Assembly: GCA_017503325.1 (NCBI GenBank)
Contig: JAFVTI010000018.1
Span: forward strand, 62,001 to 126,000
Source of the DNA: Clostridia bacterium
Lineage (GTDB): Bacteria; Bacillota; Clostridia; Oscillospirales; CAG-272
Direction: 5' to 3'
Length of the DNA stretch: 64,000 nucleotides
In this document: one piece after another, positions 49,736 through 59,308 of the stretch
Position numbering within the stretch: the first letter of the stretch is position 1
Layout: the number at the start of each line of letters is the position of its first letter
Translations under genes and position numbers: made by a program
The notes under the pieces: model-generated
What the model was told of the DNA's origin: nothing
Seen by the model: the letters and a program-made list of their open reading frames with translations, nothing else
Databases searched by the model: none

Positions 49736-51415
49736 ATGAAACGTTTGGCGCATCGCATCCAAGTCCTTTGTCTTGCGCTTGCCCTTTTGCTGTGCCTTCC
49801 GCTGCTGACTGCATGCAACGGTACGGATGAGCCGAGCGTGAGCACCGATGAGGTCACGCAGGCTCCGAATGAGGATACCACAACCGAAGCAGAATCCGAG
49901 GAGGCCACGACAGAGGAGATCACCACGGAAGAAATCACGACTGAGGAAGTCACGACCGAGCAGGTCATCCCCGAGCCCGAGTTGTTGACCTCGCTTTCCT
50001 TCTCCGAAATCCCCGCAGACACGGATCTTTCCAAATATTTCATTCAGCCCCATCAGTGTACCGTTTCCCTGACCCAAACGGAAAGTGACGGTCAGGTGCT
50101 GGCGCTGACCACCTCCGCGATTTCAACCGTTGCCGCCAGCGACCCTTACGTGTATTTCAAGCATGCACAGCTGGCAAAGGCTCTTGGCTTTGAATCGGTG
50201 GATACGCGCGAATACCCCTACCTTGTGCTGCGCGTGCGCGGCGCGGGATTGACGGGCGGTATTTTCTCATTCTACGGCTACTCGACCAAAACGCCCTCGG
50301 GCACCGGCGTGACCGGTCAGGTGGATTACCGCCTGCAGAAAACCGAGGACTGGCAATACCTTTGGATCGACCTTTCCAAATACAGCAAGAATCTCCCTCT
50401 GCTCCGCTTTGATATGGAAAACATGGCTGCCGATAACGGCGAGGTGCTGTACGTCAGCGATATGACCTTCTTTGCAGATAAGGAAGAATCCCTTGCATAC
50501 ATGCCCCCCAAGACCTATCCCATCAACGAACAGACGGCCGAGAATTACGTCGCCAAGATCATGTCCTTCAACGTGCAGGTGGAGAGCGGCTCCAAGGTGC
50601 GCGCCGACATCCGCGCCGATATGCTGCGCGACCTGATCGATGAGTACGTGCCCGATTCGATCGGTCTGCAGGAGGTCACACCACTCTGGGACGGCATGAT
50701 GAAAAACTTTGTGTTTAACAAAAGCTACGCCTGTGTAGGCGAGCAGAGAGCCCCCGGCGAAGAGGCCGTACTCATTTACTACCGTACGGACAAATACGAG
50801 CTTGTGGACAGCGGTACCTTCTGGCTGTCCGACACACCCGAGGTACAGGGCTCAAAATTTGAGGCCAGCCAATATATCCGCATCTGCACATGGGCGCACC
50901 TGCGTGACCGCTCCACGGGCACAGAATACGTGCACATCAACACGCACTTGGATAACCTTGGCGGCAGCGACGGCAGATCGCTTCGCAAAAAGCAATTCAC
51001 GGTCATTCTCAATTTCATGGAGCGCTTTGGGGACATTCCCATGGTGGTCACGGGCGACTTCAATCAGGCAGCCGTCAACTCCGAGCAAAATCAATATTCG
51101 GTATACAAGACCATGGTAGGCGTCAAGCCCTACAAAACGCTGGAGGACGGCACCGAGCTGTTCTCTCCCCTCTCCAACGCGCGCTACGAAGCACCCGATA
51201 ACATGCCCGAGGGCTTCTGCGCAAGCATGGTGGCCTCGCACGACCCGAACGGCAGCAAATACAATCCTGCCAAGGAGCCCATTGACTACGTGCTTTATTC
51301 CCGCGATTCGCTCACAGCGCTTTCCTACAAGCTGCTTTTGTTTGATCGCTGCGGCATGTATCTCTCGGATCACCTGCCCGTGGTGTGTGACATCAAATTC
51401 ACTCCCGCACAATAA
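49736..51415 (+). CDS. Lipoprotein of the endonuclease/exonuclease/phosphatase family
   Basis: 559 aa from the ATG at 49736 (AAAGGAGG upstream). Lipobox LTAC with Cys at residue 27, a Thr/Glu repeat linker (TTEEITTEEITTEEVTTEQV), a carbohydrate-binding-like beta domain (about 80-270), then an EEP domain: MSFNVQ, GLQEVTP, INTHLDNLGG, VVTGDFNQ and SDHLPVVC, the full metal and His set. May cut nucleic acid, sphingolipid or inositol phosphates outside the cell; substrate unknown. Confidence 0.88.
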   Translation: MKRLAHRIQVLCLALALLLCLPLLTACNGTDEPSVSTDEVTQAPNEDTTTEAESEEATTEEITTEEITTEEVTTEQVIPEPELLTSLSFSEIPADTDLSKYFIQPHQCTVSLTQTESDGQVLALTTSAISTVAASDPYVYFKHAQLAKALGFESVDTREYPYLVLRVRGAGLTGGIFSFYGYSTKTPSGTGVTGQVDYRLQKTEDWQYLWIDLSKYSKNLPLLRFDMENMAADNGEVLYVSDMTFFADKEESLAYMPPKTYPINEQTAENYVAKIMSFNVQVESGSKVRADIRADMLRDLIDEYVPDSIGLQEVTPLWDGMMKNFVFNKSYACVGEQRAPGEEAVLIYYRTDKYELVDSGTFWLSDTPEVQGSKFEASQYIRICTWAHLRDRSTGTEYVHINTHLDNLGGSDGRSLRKKQFTVILNFMERFGDIPMVVTGDFNQAAVNSEQNQYSVYKTMVGVKPYKTLEDGTELFSPLSNARYEAPDNMPEGFCASMVASHDPNGSKYNPAKEPIDYVLYSRDSLTALSYKLLLFDRCGMYLSDHLPVVCDIKFTPAQ

Positions 51416-51421
51416 AATTGA

Positions 51422-51450
51422 AAAAACCGCCCACTTGGGCGGTTTTTCTT
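51422..51450 (+). terminator. Terminator after the EEP-family lipoprotein
   Basis: 11-bp stem AAAAACCGCCC / GGGCGGTTTTT, 4-base loop, then CTT. Confidence 0.9.
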
Positions 51451-51469
51451 AATTTGTTCATAAAACGGA

Positions 51470-51499
51470 TTGAAATTACGCGATTTTTCATGCTATAAT
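51470..51499 (+). promoter_or_regulatory. Promoter of the MATE gene
   Basis: Plus strand: -35 TTGAAA (51470-51475), 18-base spacer, consensus -10 TATAAT (51494-51499). Confidence 0.75.
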
Positions 51500-51529
51500 G
51501 AAGGAAATCACACAAAAAAGGATGCAGAT

Positions 51530-52906
51530 ATGCAAAACGATAAGGAGTTTTTGGGCACAGCCCCCGTGGGCAGGCTGCTCTTTCGGCTGGCGCTGCCCAC
51601 CGTGGTGGCGCAGCTGGTCAATATGCTATATAATATCGTGGACCGCATTTACATCGGCCACATTGAAGGCTACGGTGACCTTGCGCTAACCGGCGTGGGC
51701 GTATGTATGCCGCTGATCATGATCGTCTCGGCCTTTGCCGCACTGGTTGGCTCAGGCGGCGCGCCGCGCGCCTCGATTTCCATGGGTAAGAAGGACTACG
51801 AGAGTGCCGAGCGGATCCTTGGCGGCTGCTTTGGCCTGCAGCTGATCATATCCGTTCTGCTGACCGTGGCGCTTCTGATCTGGAACAAGCCCCTGCTGCT
51901 TACATTTGGTGCAAGCGAAAACACCATCCAATATGCCACCGAATACATGAGCATTTACGCGCTTGGCACCATCTTCGTGCAGCTGACGCTTGGGCTCAAC
52001 GCCTTTATCTCGGCGCAGGGCTTTTCCAAATTCTCCATGCTTTCAGTCGTCATCGGTGCGGCCTGCAACATCGTGCTCGACCCCATTTTCATCTACGGCT
52101 TTGACATGGGCGTCAAGGGTGCGGCCATTGCCACCATCCTCTCACAGGCTGCCTCAACGCTCTGGATCATTCTGTTCCTTTGCGGGAAGAAAACGCTCCT
52201 GCACCTGCGCCTGAAATACATGCTGCCCGTGCCGCGCGTGGTGCTTCCCTGCATTGCCCTCGGCTCTGCCACCTTTATCATGCAGGCAAGCGAGAGCGTG
52301 ATCTCGGTCTGCTTCAATTCCTCGCTGCTTGGCTACGGCGGTGACGTGGCGGTGGGCGCGATGACCATTCTGACAAGCGTCATGCAATTTGCCATGCTGC
52401 CCATGCAGGGCGTAGCCCAGGGCGCGCAGCCCATCCTTTCTTACAACTTTGGCGCACGGCGCGCCGACCGCGTCAAAAAGACCTACAAGCTCTTGCTTGT
52501 GACCTGCCTTTGCTATTCGGTGACCATCTGGACGCTCGTTATGCTGTTCCCGCAGGTATTCGTGAGCATTTTTACAAACAAGCCCGAGCTTGCCGCCTTT
52601 GCCACAGACGCTTTGCGCGTTTATTATGCGGGCATGCTGCTGTTCGGCATTCAGATCGCTTGCCAGATGACCTTCGTTTCTCTTGGCAACGCGCCCTCGT
52701 CGGTCATCGTGGCGGTCATGCGAAAATTCGTGCTGCTGCTCCCCTTGATCTACATCGTGCCGCATCTTGTACCGGACAACCCCACTATGGGCGTTTATCT
52801 GGCCGAACCGATCGCCGACGTGATCGCCGTGACCTTTACCACCGTTTTGTTCATCTTCCAATTCAAAAAGGCCATGAAAAAGATCGAGCAGCCGACGGAC
52901 ATCTGA
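51530..52906 (+). CDS. MATE family efflux transporter
   Basis: 458 aa from the ATG at 51530 (AAGGATG upstream). Twelve membrane helices in two related halves; MLYNIVDRIYIGHIEGYGDL and GGAPRASISMGKKDYESAE are typical of the DinF/MepA-like MATE branch that expels drugs or metabolites with Na+ or H+. Monocistronic between terminators. The substrate is unknown. Confidence 0.93.
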   Translation: MQNDKEFLGTAPVGRLLFRLALPTVVAQLVNMLYNIVDRIYIGHIEGYGDLALTGVGVCMPLIMIVSAFAALVGSGGAPRASISMGKKDYESAERILGGCFGLQLIISVLLTVALLIWNKPLLLTFGASENTIQYATEYMSIYALGTIFVQLTLGLNAFISAQGFSKFSMLSVVIGAACNIVLDPIFIYGFDMGVKGAAIATILSQAASTLWIILFLCGKKTLLHLRLKYMLPVPRVVLPCIALGSATFIMQASESVISVCFNSSLLGYGGDVAVGAMTILTSVMQFAMLPMQGVAQGAQPILSYNFGARRADRVKKTYKLLLVTCLCYSVTIWTLVMLFPQVFVSIFTNKPELAAFATDALRVYYAGMLLFGIQIACQMTFVSLGNAPSSVIVAVMRKFVLLLPLIYIVPHLVPDNPTMGVYLAEPIADVIAVTFTTVLFIFQFKKAMKKIEQPTDI

Positions 52907-52927
52907 TTTGACTGCGTATGTATATAG

Positions 52928-52962
52928 AAAAGGACGGATTCCTTCGAATCCGTCCTTTTCAT
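52928..52962. terminator. Bidirectional terminator between convergent MATE and rhamnosidase genes
   Basis: 14-bp perfect stem AAAAGGACGGATTC / GAATCCGTCCTTTT, 4-base loop; A tract on one side and T tract on the other. Confidence 0.95.
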
Positions 52963-52967
52963 TATGC

Positions 52968-54932
52968 TTAAAACGTAATAATCAACCCGCCGACCTCGGG
53001 AATCACGTATTCCTTGCCGCCAAAGATCAGTGTACCGCCCGCGCGGGTAGCCGATACGGCGCAGACGTGTGCGTCCATGGCAATATGCACGCTGTGTCCG
53101 TCGGGCAGCGGCACAGTGCCTTCGATCTTTCGGTAGAGTCCGCGATCGGGCTGCACGGCAAAGGTCTCGTAGCCCACAGAGGTAGGATATACGCCCAGGC
53201 AATATCTGCCCAGGAGATAGATCGGTCCGCCGCCCCATGCGTGGCAGAGCGAGCAGCCGTACTTCATACCGTACATGCCAAAATGCTCGATTCCCTTTTG
53301 CTCGGGCAGATACTGCTCCCAGATCGAGGTCGCGCCCAAGGCAACCATGCCGCCCCAGTAGGACTCGATCTTTTTCTGCGCGGTCTTGAGCCTGCCCATC
53401 ATGCAAAGCGCGTTGAGCTCAAAGAACTCAAAATACGGCGTGGTGATCTGATTGACCGCGTCGTTTTCAAGCACGCAGCGCACGATCTTCTGCGCGCGTC
53501 TGTGCGAAACAAAGCCGTACATAATGGCAAAGATATTGGCGTGACGCGTCACGTTCTCGCGGCCTGTGGTATGGCAATCGATAAACGCGCCGCGATCCTC
53601 GCGCCAGTAATCCTTCATAATGCGCTTTTGCAGCGCGTTGGCCGCATCCGTATGCGCCTTTCCGTCCTTACCGACCAGTGCGCACAGCTCTGCCATGCAC
53701 CTGCGGCATTGCCAGAGCAATATCTGCTCTGCGCAAAGCGAACCGCCCTTGTCCATATCCGACCAGTCGATAAAGATCCAGTCGCCGTCGCGATAGCAAA
53801 CGTAGCCGTTCTCGTCCAGTCTGCCCACGATAAAGTCGTAAAGCGCCTGCAGACGGTCAAAGTAAATTTCGATAAACTGCTTGTCCCCCGTGGAGAAATA
53901 GTATTCGTAAGCCCCGATGATCAGATACATGGAATAATCGTTGATCGAATTGATATGCTGCTCGTAAGGCGGCTTGCCCAAAAGCGCGATAATGGTGCGC
54001 TTGGTGATCTCGGGATCGAAATACAGATAGCGGTTTGCCATATACGACTGGTACGCGTCTCCCGACCAGCACCAGCGGTCGCGCTTGATGCCGTCAAGGA
54101 AAAACTCGCGCGAATTGAGATGTAAGGTGTAAGCGCAGATATCCCAGATCTTGTTGACGTTTTTGCGATTGCACGCAAAGGTTGCCACGTCGGCAATCGG
54201 CAGATATTCGTAATCCGCCCAAACCTTCAGCCCCTTGCCGCCCTGCACGCAAGCATAGCGGAAGGCACGGCCACTCAGGCGGTAGGTCCCCTTGCCGCTG
54301 ACCGTCTCCCTGATCAGAGCTTCGGCATGATCCAACGCCTCCTCGCGCGATTCTCCGTAGGTCACGCGGATCCGGTCATTTTGATCCGCGCCCTCGATGC
54401 ACAAATACGCGTAAGTCTCGCGACCGAAATCGTACAGCGTTCCCTGCTCGGTCTTTGTCGCCTTGACGGGATCAAGACGCTCATAGGAGAAGCGGAACAC
54501 CTCGGGATTGTCCTCGGGTGAGGTGTAAGCGGGCGTGCAGCCGACCGGCACACGATGCGTCACGATCATATGATCGGCGATCCAACTCTCGTCGGTCTTG
54601 AGATATTTGCTGTCCACGTACAGACAAGGCAGCCCCTCGGTTGCCAGCGTGACCACCATGATATTATGGTCGCCCGCACCGATCTTCAGATCGGTATTGA
54701 CGGGCAAACGGTCGTTGTCTACCATCACGTACGCCTTGGCACGCGTGACAAAGCGCACCACATCCTCCTCGTCCGCGTGATAGCTTTTGAAAAAGCGCAC
54801 GTTGGGATAAGGGGGAGAAAGCTTCCAGAACGTGGGATATTCGCAGCCGAATTCCTCGCGTCGCGCATGCAGCAGCATGCTGTGATACAATTCAAAATCA
54901 CCGTGATACCAGATCCATTTTGCTTGACTCAT
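52968..54932 (-). CDS. Alpha-L-rhamnosidase-like glycoside hydrolase (GH78)
   Basis: 654 aa, no signal peptide. N-terminal beta domain (about 1-230), then an alpha/alpha six-hairpin barrel: EFFLDGIKRDRWCWSGDAYQ matches the GH78 acid region, SIWEQYL the second Glu, SLCHAWGGGPIYLLG a further family motif, followed by a C-terminal beta-sandwich. Removes terminal rhamnose from plant or microbial glycans, probably taken up as oligosaccharides. GGGAGG precedes the ATG. Confidence 0.87.
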   Translation of the reverse strand: MSQAKWIWYHGDFELYHSMLLHARREEFGCEYPTFWKLSPPYPNVRFFKSYHADEEDVVRFVTRAKAYVMVDNDRLPVNTDLKIGAGDHNIMVVTLATEGLPCLYVDSKYLKTDESWIADHMIVTHRVPVGCTPAYTSPEDNPEVFRFSYERLDPVKATKTEQGTLYDFGRETYAYLCIEGADQNDRIRVTYGESREEALDHAEALIRETVSGKGTYRLSGRAFRYACVQGGKGLKVWADYEYLPIADVATFACNRKNVNKIWDICAYTLHLNSREFFLDGIKRDRWCWSGDAYQSYMANRYLYFDPEITKRTIIALLGKPPYEQHINSINDYSMYLIIGAYEYYFSTGDKQFIEIYFDRLQALYDFIVGRLDENGYVCYRDGDWIFIDWSDMDKGGSLCAEQILLWQCRRCMAELCALVGKDGKAHTDAANALQKRIMKDYWREDRGAFIDCHTTGRENVTRHANIFAIMYGFVSHRRAQKIVRCVLENDAVNQITTPYFEFFELNALCMMGRLKTAQKKIESYWGGMVALGATSIWEQYLPEQKGIEHFGMYGMKYGCSLCHAWGGGPIYLLGRYCLGVYPTSVGYETFAVQPDRGLYRKIEGTVPLPDGHSVHIAMDAHVCAVSATRAGGTLIFGGKEYVIPEVGGLIITF

Positions 54933-54963
54933 ACATAGCCTCCCGTGGTATTAGATTGATTCT

Positions 54964-54992
54964 ATTGTAACACAGAAAAAGCGGAAATGCAA
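54964..54992 (-). promoter_or_regulatory. Promoter of the rhamnosidase gene
   Basis: Minus strand: -35 TTGCAT (54992-54987), 17-base spacer, -10 TACAAT (54969-54964). Confidence 0.65.
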
Positions 54993-55042
54993 TAGCGAAT
55001 GAGCAAGTAAGTGCAGAGTGCAGAATGCGGAATATGAAAGCA

Positions 55043-55120
55043 CGTAGGGCGGGGGCTTGCTCCCGCAGCATCTCCCCCGAATGTCATCCGTAGGGGGCAT
55101 TCACGAATGCCCCCTACGGA
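55043..55120. repeat. GTAGGG-type intergenic repeats with a 15-bp hairpin
   Basis: CGTAGGGCGGGGGCTTGCTCCCGC near 55050 (the same words as at 43224-43247 and, inverted, 62057-62085) and a perfect hairpin TCCGTAGGGGGCATT / AATGCCCCCTACGGA (55087-55101, 55106-55120). No gene in 54993-55151. Confidence 0.75.
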
Positions 55121-55151
55121 TAAACTGTTTGCATCATCCTGAATTCCGCAT

Positions 55152-55586
55152 TTACAAATACCCTCTGATATCGATCGCCAGCTGTTCTTCAAGATTGATC
55201 AGCCTTTTGCAAATGTCCTTGCTGCGCTCGTCCGCGGCCTTATACTGATTGAGGTACTTATTGAGCGACTTGACGCCCATATTGCAGCCGTCCGTGATCA
55301 GGTCGGCCACCGTGTGATCCGACTGGTGCATGGTCAGCTTGACATTGGTCTTGATCCAGGACATGCTCTGCGCCATGGGAGAAGGATCCTTGCCCTCATC
55401 GCCAAAGCGATCCAATTGCTCCTGCAGCTCGGTGTTCAGCTGATCATGCTCGCGCTTGCAGGTGTTCAAGGTTTCCTTGAGCTGCTCGGATTTGACCGTA
55501 TCCAGCACCTCCTTGATGGACTGCACGCCCATTTTGACGCCTGCGTCACATTCCCGCAGCAGCTTGATGGTATCTTGCTCGATCAT
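55152..55586 (-). CDS. Helical-bundle protein (DUF2383/ferritin-like)
   Basis: 144 aa from the ATG at 55586 (AAAGGAG upstream). Four long amphipathic helices; CDAGVKMGVQSIKEVLDTVK and CNMGVKSLNKYLNQYKAADE are internal repeats of a similar helix pattern. The layout resembles DUF2383/PA2169-type four-helix bundles, but I see no clear di-iron ligand set. Function unknown, perhaps stress-related. No signal peptide. Confidence 0.65.
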   Translation of the reverse strand: MIEQDTIKLLRECDAGVKMGVQSIKEVLDTVKSEQLKETLNTCKREHDQLNTELQEQLDRFGDEGKDPSPMAQSMSWIKTNVKLTMHQSDHTVADLITDGCNMGVKSLNKYLNQYKAADERSKDICKRLINLEEQLAIDIRGYL

Positions 55587-55651
55587 ATGAATTTCTCCTT
55601 TTTTATTACAGTATGCACCGCCCCCTTGCGCTTCATACACCGACTTTTTTA

Positions 55652-55680
55652 TTGACAAACAAGTGTGCATATGATATCAT
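55652..55680 (+). promoter_or_regulatory. Promoter of the DUF4832 pair
   Basis: Plus strand: consensus -35 TTGACA (55652-55657), 17-base spacer, -10 TATCAT (55675-55680). Confidence 0.85.
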
Positions 55681-55717
55681 GAAATCAGAAATAAAACAAA
55701 AAAAGGAGACCGATATC

Positions 55718-57154
55718 ATGACCGATTTCCCGAATATTGTCAACGTTCCCGGCGGCAAAGAGGTACAGACCCTTTGCTTTATGACCGACAAAAAGCACGT
55801 GCGCAAAAACTTTGTGGATCTTCGACTTTTGGTAGACGATAAGACCGTTTTGCGCAACCCGCACAAGGGCTGGTTCTGGCACTATATCGACAATGGATAC
55901 GGTCGCGGCGCATACCGCGCAGCGCATGATCCCAACGACGATCTTACCGACTTCCCGGGGCTCAACCATCTCTACCTGCGCTTTGACTGGGGCGACGTGG
56001 AAAAGGAGGAAGGCGTTTACGACTTCTCGTACCTTGACCAGATCATGGAAACCTGGGGAGCGCGCGGCTACCGATTCTCCTTACGCGTTTGCACCTACGA
56101 GGGTGCTGCGGAGCTCAATGACGCAACCCCTGCGTACGTGTACGAAAAGGGTGCGCGCTGTTACCTTTTGGAGGACGGCAAGATTCAGCCCGACTTCGGG
56201 GATCCCATCTTCCTTTCTTGTCTGGAACGATTCATGCAAGCCTTTGGAGAAAAATACAACGGTGACTCCCGCATCGAGTGCATTGACATCGGCACCCTGG
56301 GCACCTGGGGCGAGGGGCATACGGTGGAGGGCGACGGCCGCATTTACCCCATTGAGACGGTCAAGGCGCACTTTGATCTGCATGCAAAATACTTCCCCGA
56401 CACGCCCGTGCTTTGTAACGACGACCACATTGCAGGCCGCTTTGCAAACGGACAGGGTGAGGTGCAAGAGATCCTTGACTACGCCGCTGCCTGCGGCTTT
56501 GGCGTGCAGGACGACTCGATCTGCTGTGATTACTACTATCAGATGAACGATTACGACACCATGCGTGCCCCCTGGGCGTTTGACCGTCTTGCTCCCAATG
56601 CACCAAACGCGATCGAAATGGCGCACTACACCTACATCAAGCCGCGTTACGAATCCTATTTCCGTGGCGGCCTTACCGCCATGGAGTCCTTCAAGCGCGC
56701 GCATGCCACCTTTGCGGGCTTTCACGGCTATCCGCGCAAGTGGCTGGCAAATGAATATTATCTGACCGAATACTGCGCAAACCGCCTTGGATATTGGTAT
56801 TTCGTGACGGGCGCGGTCATTCCCGCGTTGACCGACACCGCCTACAATATCATTGAGCTTGACATAGAAAACCGCGGCTGGGCACGTGCCTACCGTAAAT
56901 ACGAGCTTAAGGTACGCCTGTGCGGCGAAGGCGGCACCTACACCATCCCCATGGAGTGCGACAACCGCACCTGGGAGCCCGATGCCCCGCTGACGCTTGC
57001 TTTGCGCCTTGACGCGCGCGGCGTGCCAAAGGGAGACTACGACCTCTTGATCGGTATGTTTGAGGGAGAGGTGCCCATCAAGCTTGCCATCAAGCAAGAG
57101 GCAATGCAGAACGATTACTACAAGATCGCGCGCACGCATGTGCGCAGCGTATAA
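55718..57154 (+). CDS. DUF4832-type glycosidase-like protein 1
   Basis: 478 aa from the ATG at 55718 (AAAAGGAG upstream). No signal peptide. A TIM-barrel N-terminal part resembling GH42-type enzymes: HLYLRFDWGDVEKEEGVYDF, DIGTLGTWGEGH (a Glu at the end of strand 4 in the usual acid position) and YHGYP-like FAGFHGYPRKW; then a C-terminal beta-sandwich, the DUF4832 domain (about 385-478: DIENRGWARAYRKYELKVRL). Probably acts on imported oligosaccharides. Paired with a close paralogue 12 bp downstream. Confidence 0.75.
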   Translation: MTDFPNIVNVPGGKEVQTLCFMTDKKHVRKNFVDLRLLVDDKTVLRNPHKGWFWHYIDNGYGRGAYRAAHDPNDDLTDFPGLNHLYLRFDWGDVEKEEGVYDFSYLDQIMETWGARGYRFSLRVCTYEGAAELNDATPAYVYEKGARCYLLEDGKIQPDFGDPIFLSCLERFMQAFGEKYNGDSRIECIDIGTLGTWGEGHTVEGDGRIYPIETVKAHFDLHAKYFPDTPVLCNDDHIAGRFANGQGEVQEILDYAAACGFGVQDDSICCDYYYQMNDYDTMRAPWAFDRLAPNAPNAIEMAHYTYIKPRYESYFRGGLTAMESFKRAHATFAGFHGYPRKWLANEYYLTEYCANRLGYWYFVTGAVIPALTDTAYNIIELDIENRGWARAYRKYELKVRLCGEGGTYTIPMECDNRTWEPDAPLTLALRLDARGVPKGDYDLLIGMFEGEVPIKLAIKQEAMQNDYYKIARTHVRSV

Positions 57155-57166
57155 GGGAGGATAGCA

Positions 57167-58618
57167 ATGATGGAAAACAAGCTTTATCCCAATCTTCAGC
57201 CCGCTCCCATACCGGACGGCAGTCAGACCATGTGCGGCACGTTTGATAACCCCTTGGCCTGCCCCGATTTTATTGACCTGCGTCCCTATCTTGATGACAA
57301 GACCGTGCAAAAGAACCCGCACAAGGGCTGGTTCTGGCACTATATTGACAACGGCTACGGCCGGGAAAACTACCGCAATCCGAAATTCGCCGATCCAGCG
57401 GACGATCTTTCCGACTTCCCCGGCCTCAATCACCTTTATCTGCGCTTTGACTGGGGCGATATTGAAAAGGAGGAAGGCGTTTACGACTTCTCTTACCTTG
57501 ACCAGATCATGGAAACGTGGGGGCCGCGCGGCTACACCTTCTCCATGCGCGTCTGCTCTTATGAGGGTGACCCCAATTTAAGCTATGCAACGCCCGCTTA
57601 CGTGTACAAAAAGGGTGCACGCGGCTATCGCCTGCCCTCGGGTGCGCTGCAGCCCGACTACGGCGATCCCATTTTCCTCTCTTGCCTTGAAAAATTCATG
57701 CAAGTATTCGGCGCGCGCTACAACGGCGACCCGCGCATTGAATGCATTGACGTGGGCACCATGGGCACGTGGGGCGAGGGACACACGGCAGGCGACGGTG
57801 ACGGCGTCATTTATCCGACTTGGGTGACCAAAAAGCACTTTGATCTGCACGCCAAGTACTTCCCCGACACGCCCGTGCTTTGCAACGACGACCACATGTG
57901 CAGCCGTATCGCGCACGGACAGGACGAGGTGCAGGAAATCTTGGACTATGCCTACGAGCGCGGCTTTGGCATTCAGGACGACTCGGTCTGCTGCAACTAC
58001 TACACGCAGGTCAATGATTACGACACGCTGCGCGCGCCCTGGGCTTTTGACAAGCTGGCCGCCAACGCACCTGCCGCCATTGAGATGGAGCACTATGGCT
58101 ACGTGCATGCGCACAACGATCATTTCCGCGACGGTCTGACCGCCATGGAAGCCTTCAAGCGCACGCACGCCACCTTTGCAGGCTTTCACGGCTATCCCCG
58201 CGATTGGCTGAAAAACGAATACTATCTGACTGAATACTGCGCAAACCGACTTGGATATTGGTACTTTGTTACGGGTGCAACCGTACCCGCACTGCGCCGC
58301 TCAGCGCACAATATCGTCACGCTGAACGTGCAAAATCGCGGCTGGGCACGCGCTTACCGCAAATTTGATCTCAAAATCAGACTGCGCAGCGCGGATGGCA
58401 GCGAGTACGTGCTTGACACCGAGACCAACAACCGCACCTGGCTTTCGGGTCAAAAACTGACCGTAACTCTGCGCCCCGATTGCAGAAACGTTCCCGCAGG
58501 TGACTACGAGCTCGCCATCGGTATGTTTGAGGGGGAAAGACCCATCAGATTTGCACTCAAGCAGGAGATTTTTGACGGCAGATTCTATACGATTGCCAAC
58601 GACGTCAAGGTGTTTTGA
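57167..58618 (+). CDS. DUF4832-type glycosidase-like protein 2
   Basis: 483 aa (an adjacent ATG at 57170 is possible); GGGAGGATAGCA precedes it. It aligns with the previous gene over almost the full length (HLYLRFDWGDIEKEEGVYDF, DVGTMGTWGEGH, FAGFHGYPRDW, NVQNRGWARAYRKFDLKIRL) apart from the first ~35 residues. A tandem gene duplication with likely diverged specificity. Ends 105 bp before the second sigma gene, with no evident terminator. Confidence 0.75.
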   Translation: MMENKLYPNLQPAPIPDGSQTMCGTFDNPLACPDFIDLRPYLDDKTVQKNPHKGWFWHYIDNGYGRENYRNPKFADPADDLSDFPGLNHLYLRFDWGDIEKEEGVYDFSYLDQIMETWGPRGYTFSMRVCSYEGDPNLSYATPAYVYKKGARGYRLPSGALQPDYGDPIFLSCLEKFMQVFGARYNGDPRIECIDVGTMGTWGEGHTAGDGDGVIYPTWVTKKHFDLHAKYFPDTPVLCNDDHMCSRIAHGQDEVQEILDYAYERGFGIQDDSVCCNYYTQVNDYDTLRAPWAFDKLAANAPAAIEMEHYGYVHAHNDHFRDGLTAMEAFKRTHATFAGFHGYPRDWLKNEYYLTEYCANRLGYWYFVTGATVPALRRSAHNIVTLNVQNRGWARAYRKFDLKIRLRSADGSEYVLDTETNNRTWLSGQKLTVTLRPDCRNVPAGDYELAIGMFEGERPIRFALKQEIFDGRFYTIANDVKVF

Positions 58619-58723
58619 TACGCACTACGGTTTATTTTCAAAAACTTTTACACTTTTCCGAAAATTTGTTGACTATCTATAGTGAAGGCCCTTCACGAAA
58701 AATCTGTGACAAGGAGGTGTGCT

Positions 58724-59308
58724 ATGAAAGCCAAGGACAACGGCCGCATGAGTGACGGTGAGATCATGGATCTTTACTTTGCGCGCGACGAGCGCGCGAT
58801 CAAAGAGACCGACGTCAAATACCGCGCAAGGCTGCTTTACTTAGCGCGCAACATCGTGCACGATGCACAGGATGCCGAGGAATGCTTGAACGATACCTAC
58901 GTGTGCGTCTGGAATTCGATTCCGCCCGCAAGACCCGATTCACTCCCGGCTTTTCTGCTCTCGATCATGCGCCGCACGGCCATCAACCGCTATAAGGCCG
59001 CAAGAAGGCAAAAGCGCGTGCCTGCAGAGCTGGTCTCTTCCCTTTCCGACTTTGACGACATGCTCTCGGATGGCGACAGCTTTCATACCGAGCAAGCAGC
59101 GCGTGCGCTTGGCGAGACGCTGACCGCATTTACAAACGCACTCTCCGACCGCCGCGCTTATATCTTTATGAGCAGGTATTACCTTGCCCGCCCCATTGAC
59201 GAGATTGCAGACAAGCTGGGGTGCAGCAAGTCCACGGTCAACAAGGAAATTGCCGCCATCAAGCAGGAGCTGCGGCAGCTTTTGGAAAGCGAGGGTTATT
59301 TGAAATGA
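58724..59308 (+). CDS. Sigma-70 family (ECF-like) factor 2
   Basis: 194 aa from the ATG at 58724 (AAGGAGG 6-7 bases upstream; a GTG at 58682 is in a palindrome and unlikely). Region 2: YLARNIVHDAQDAEECLNDT and SLPAFLLSIMRRTAINRYKA; region 4: YIFMSRYYLARPIDEIADKL with KSTVNKEIAAIKQELRQLL. It is translationally coupled to the next gene, whose membrane protein is the likely anti-sigma partner. Confidence 0.9.
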   Translation: MKAKDNGRMSDGEIMDLYFARDERAIKETDVKYRARLLYLARNIVHDAQDAEECLNDTYVCVWNSIPPARPDSLPAFLLSIMRRTAINRYKAARRQKRVPAELVSSLSDFDDMLSDGDSFHTEQAARALGETLTAFTNALSDRRAYIFMSRYYLARPIDEIADKLGCSKSTVNKEIAAIKQELRQLLESEGYLK

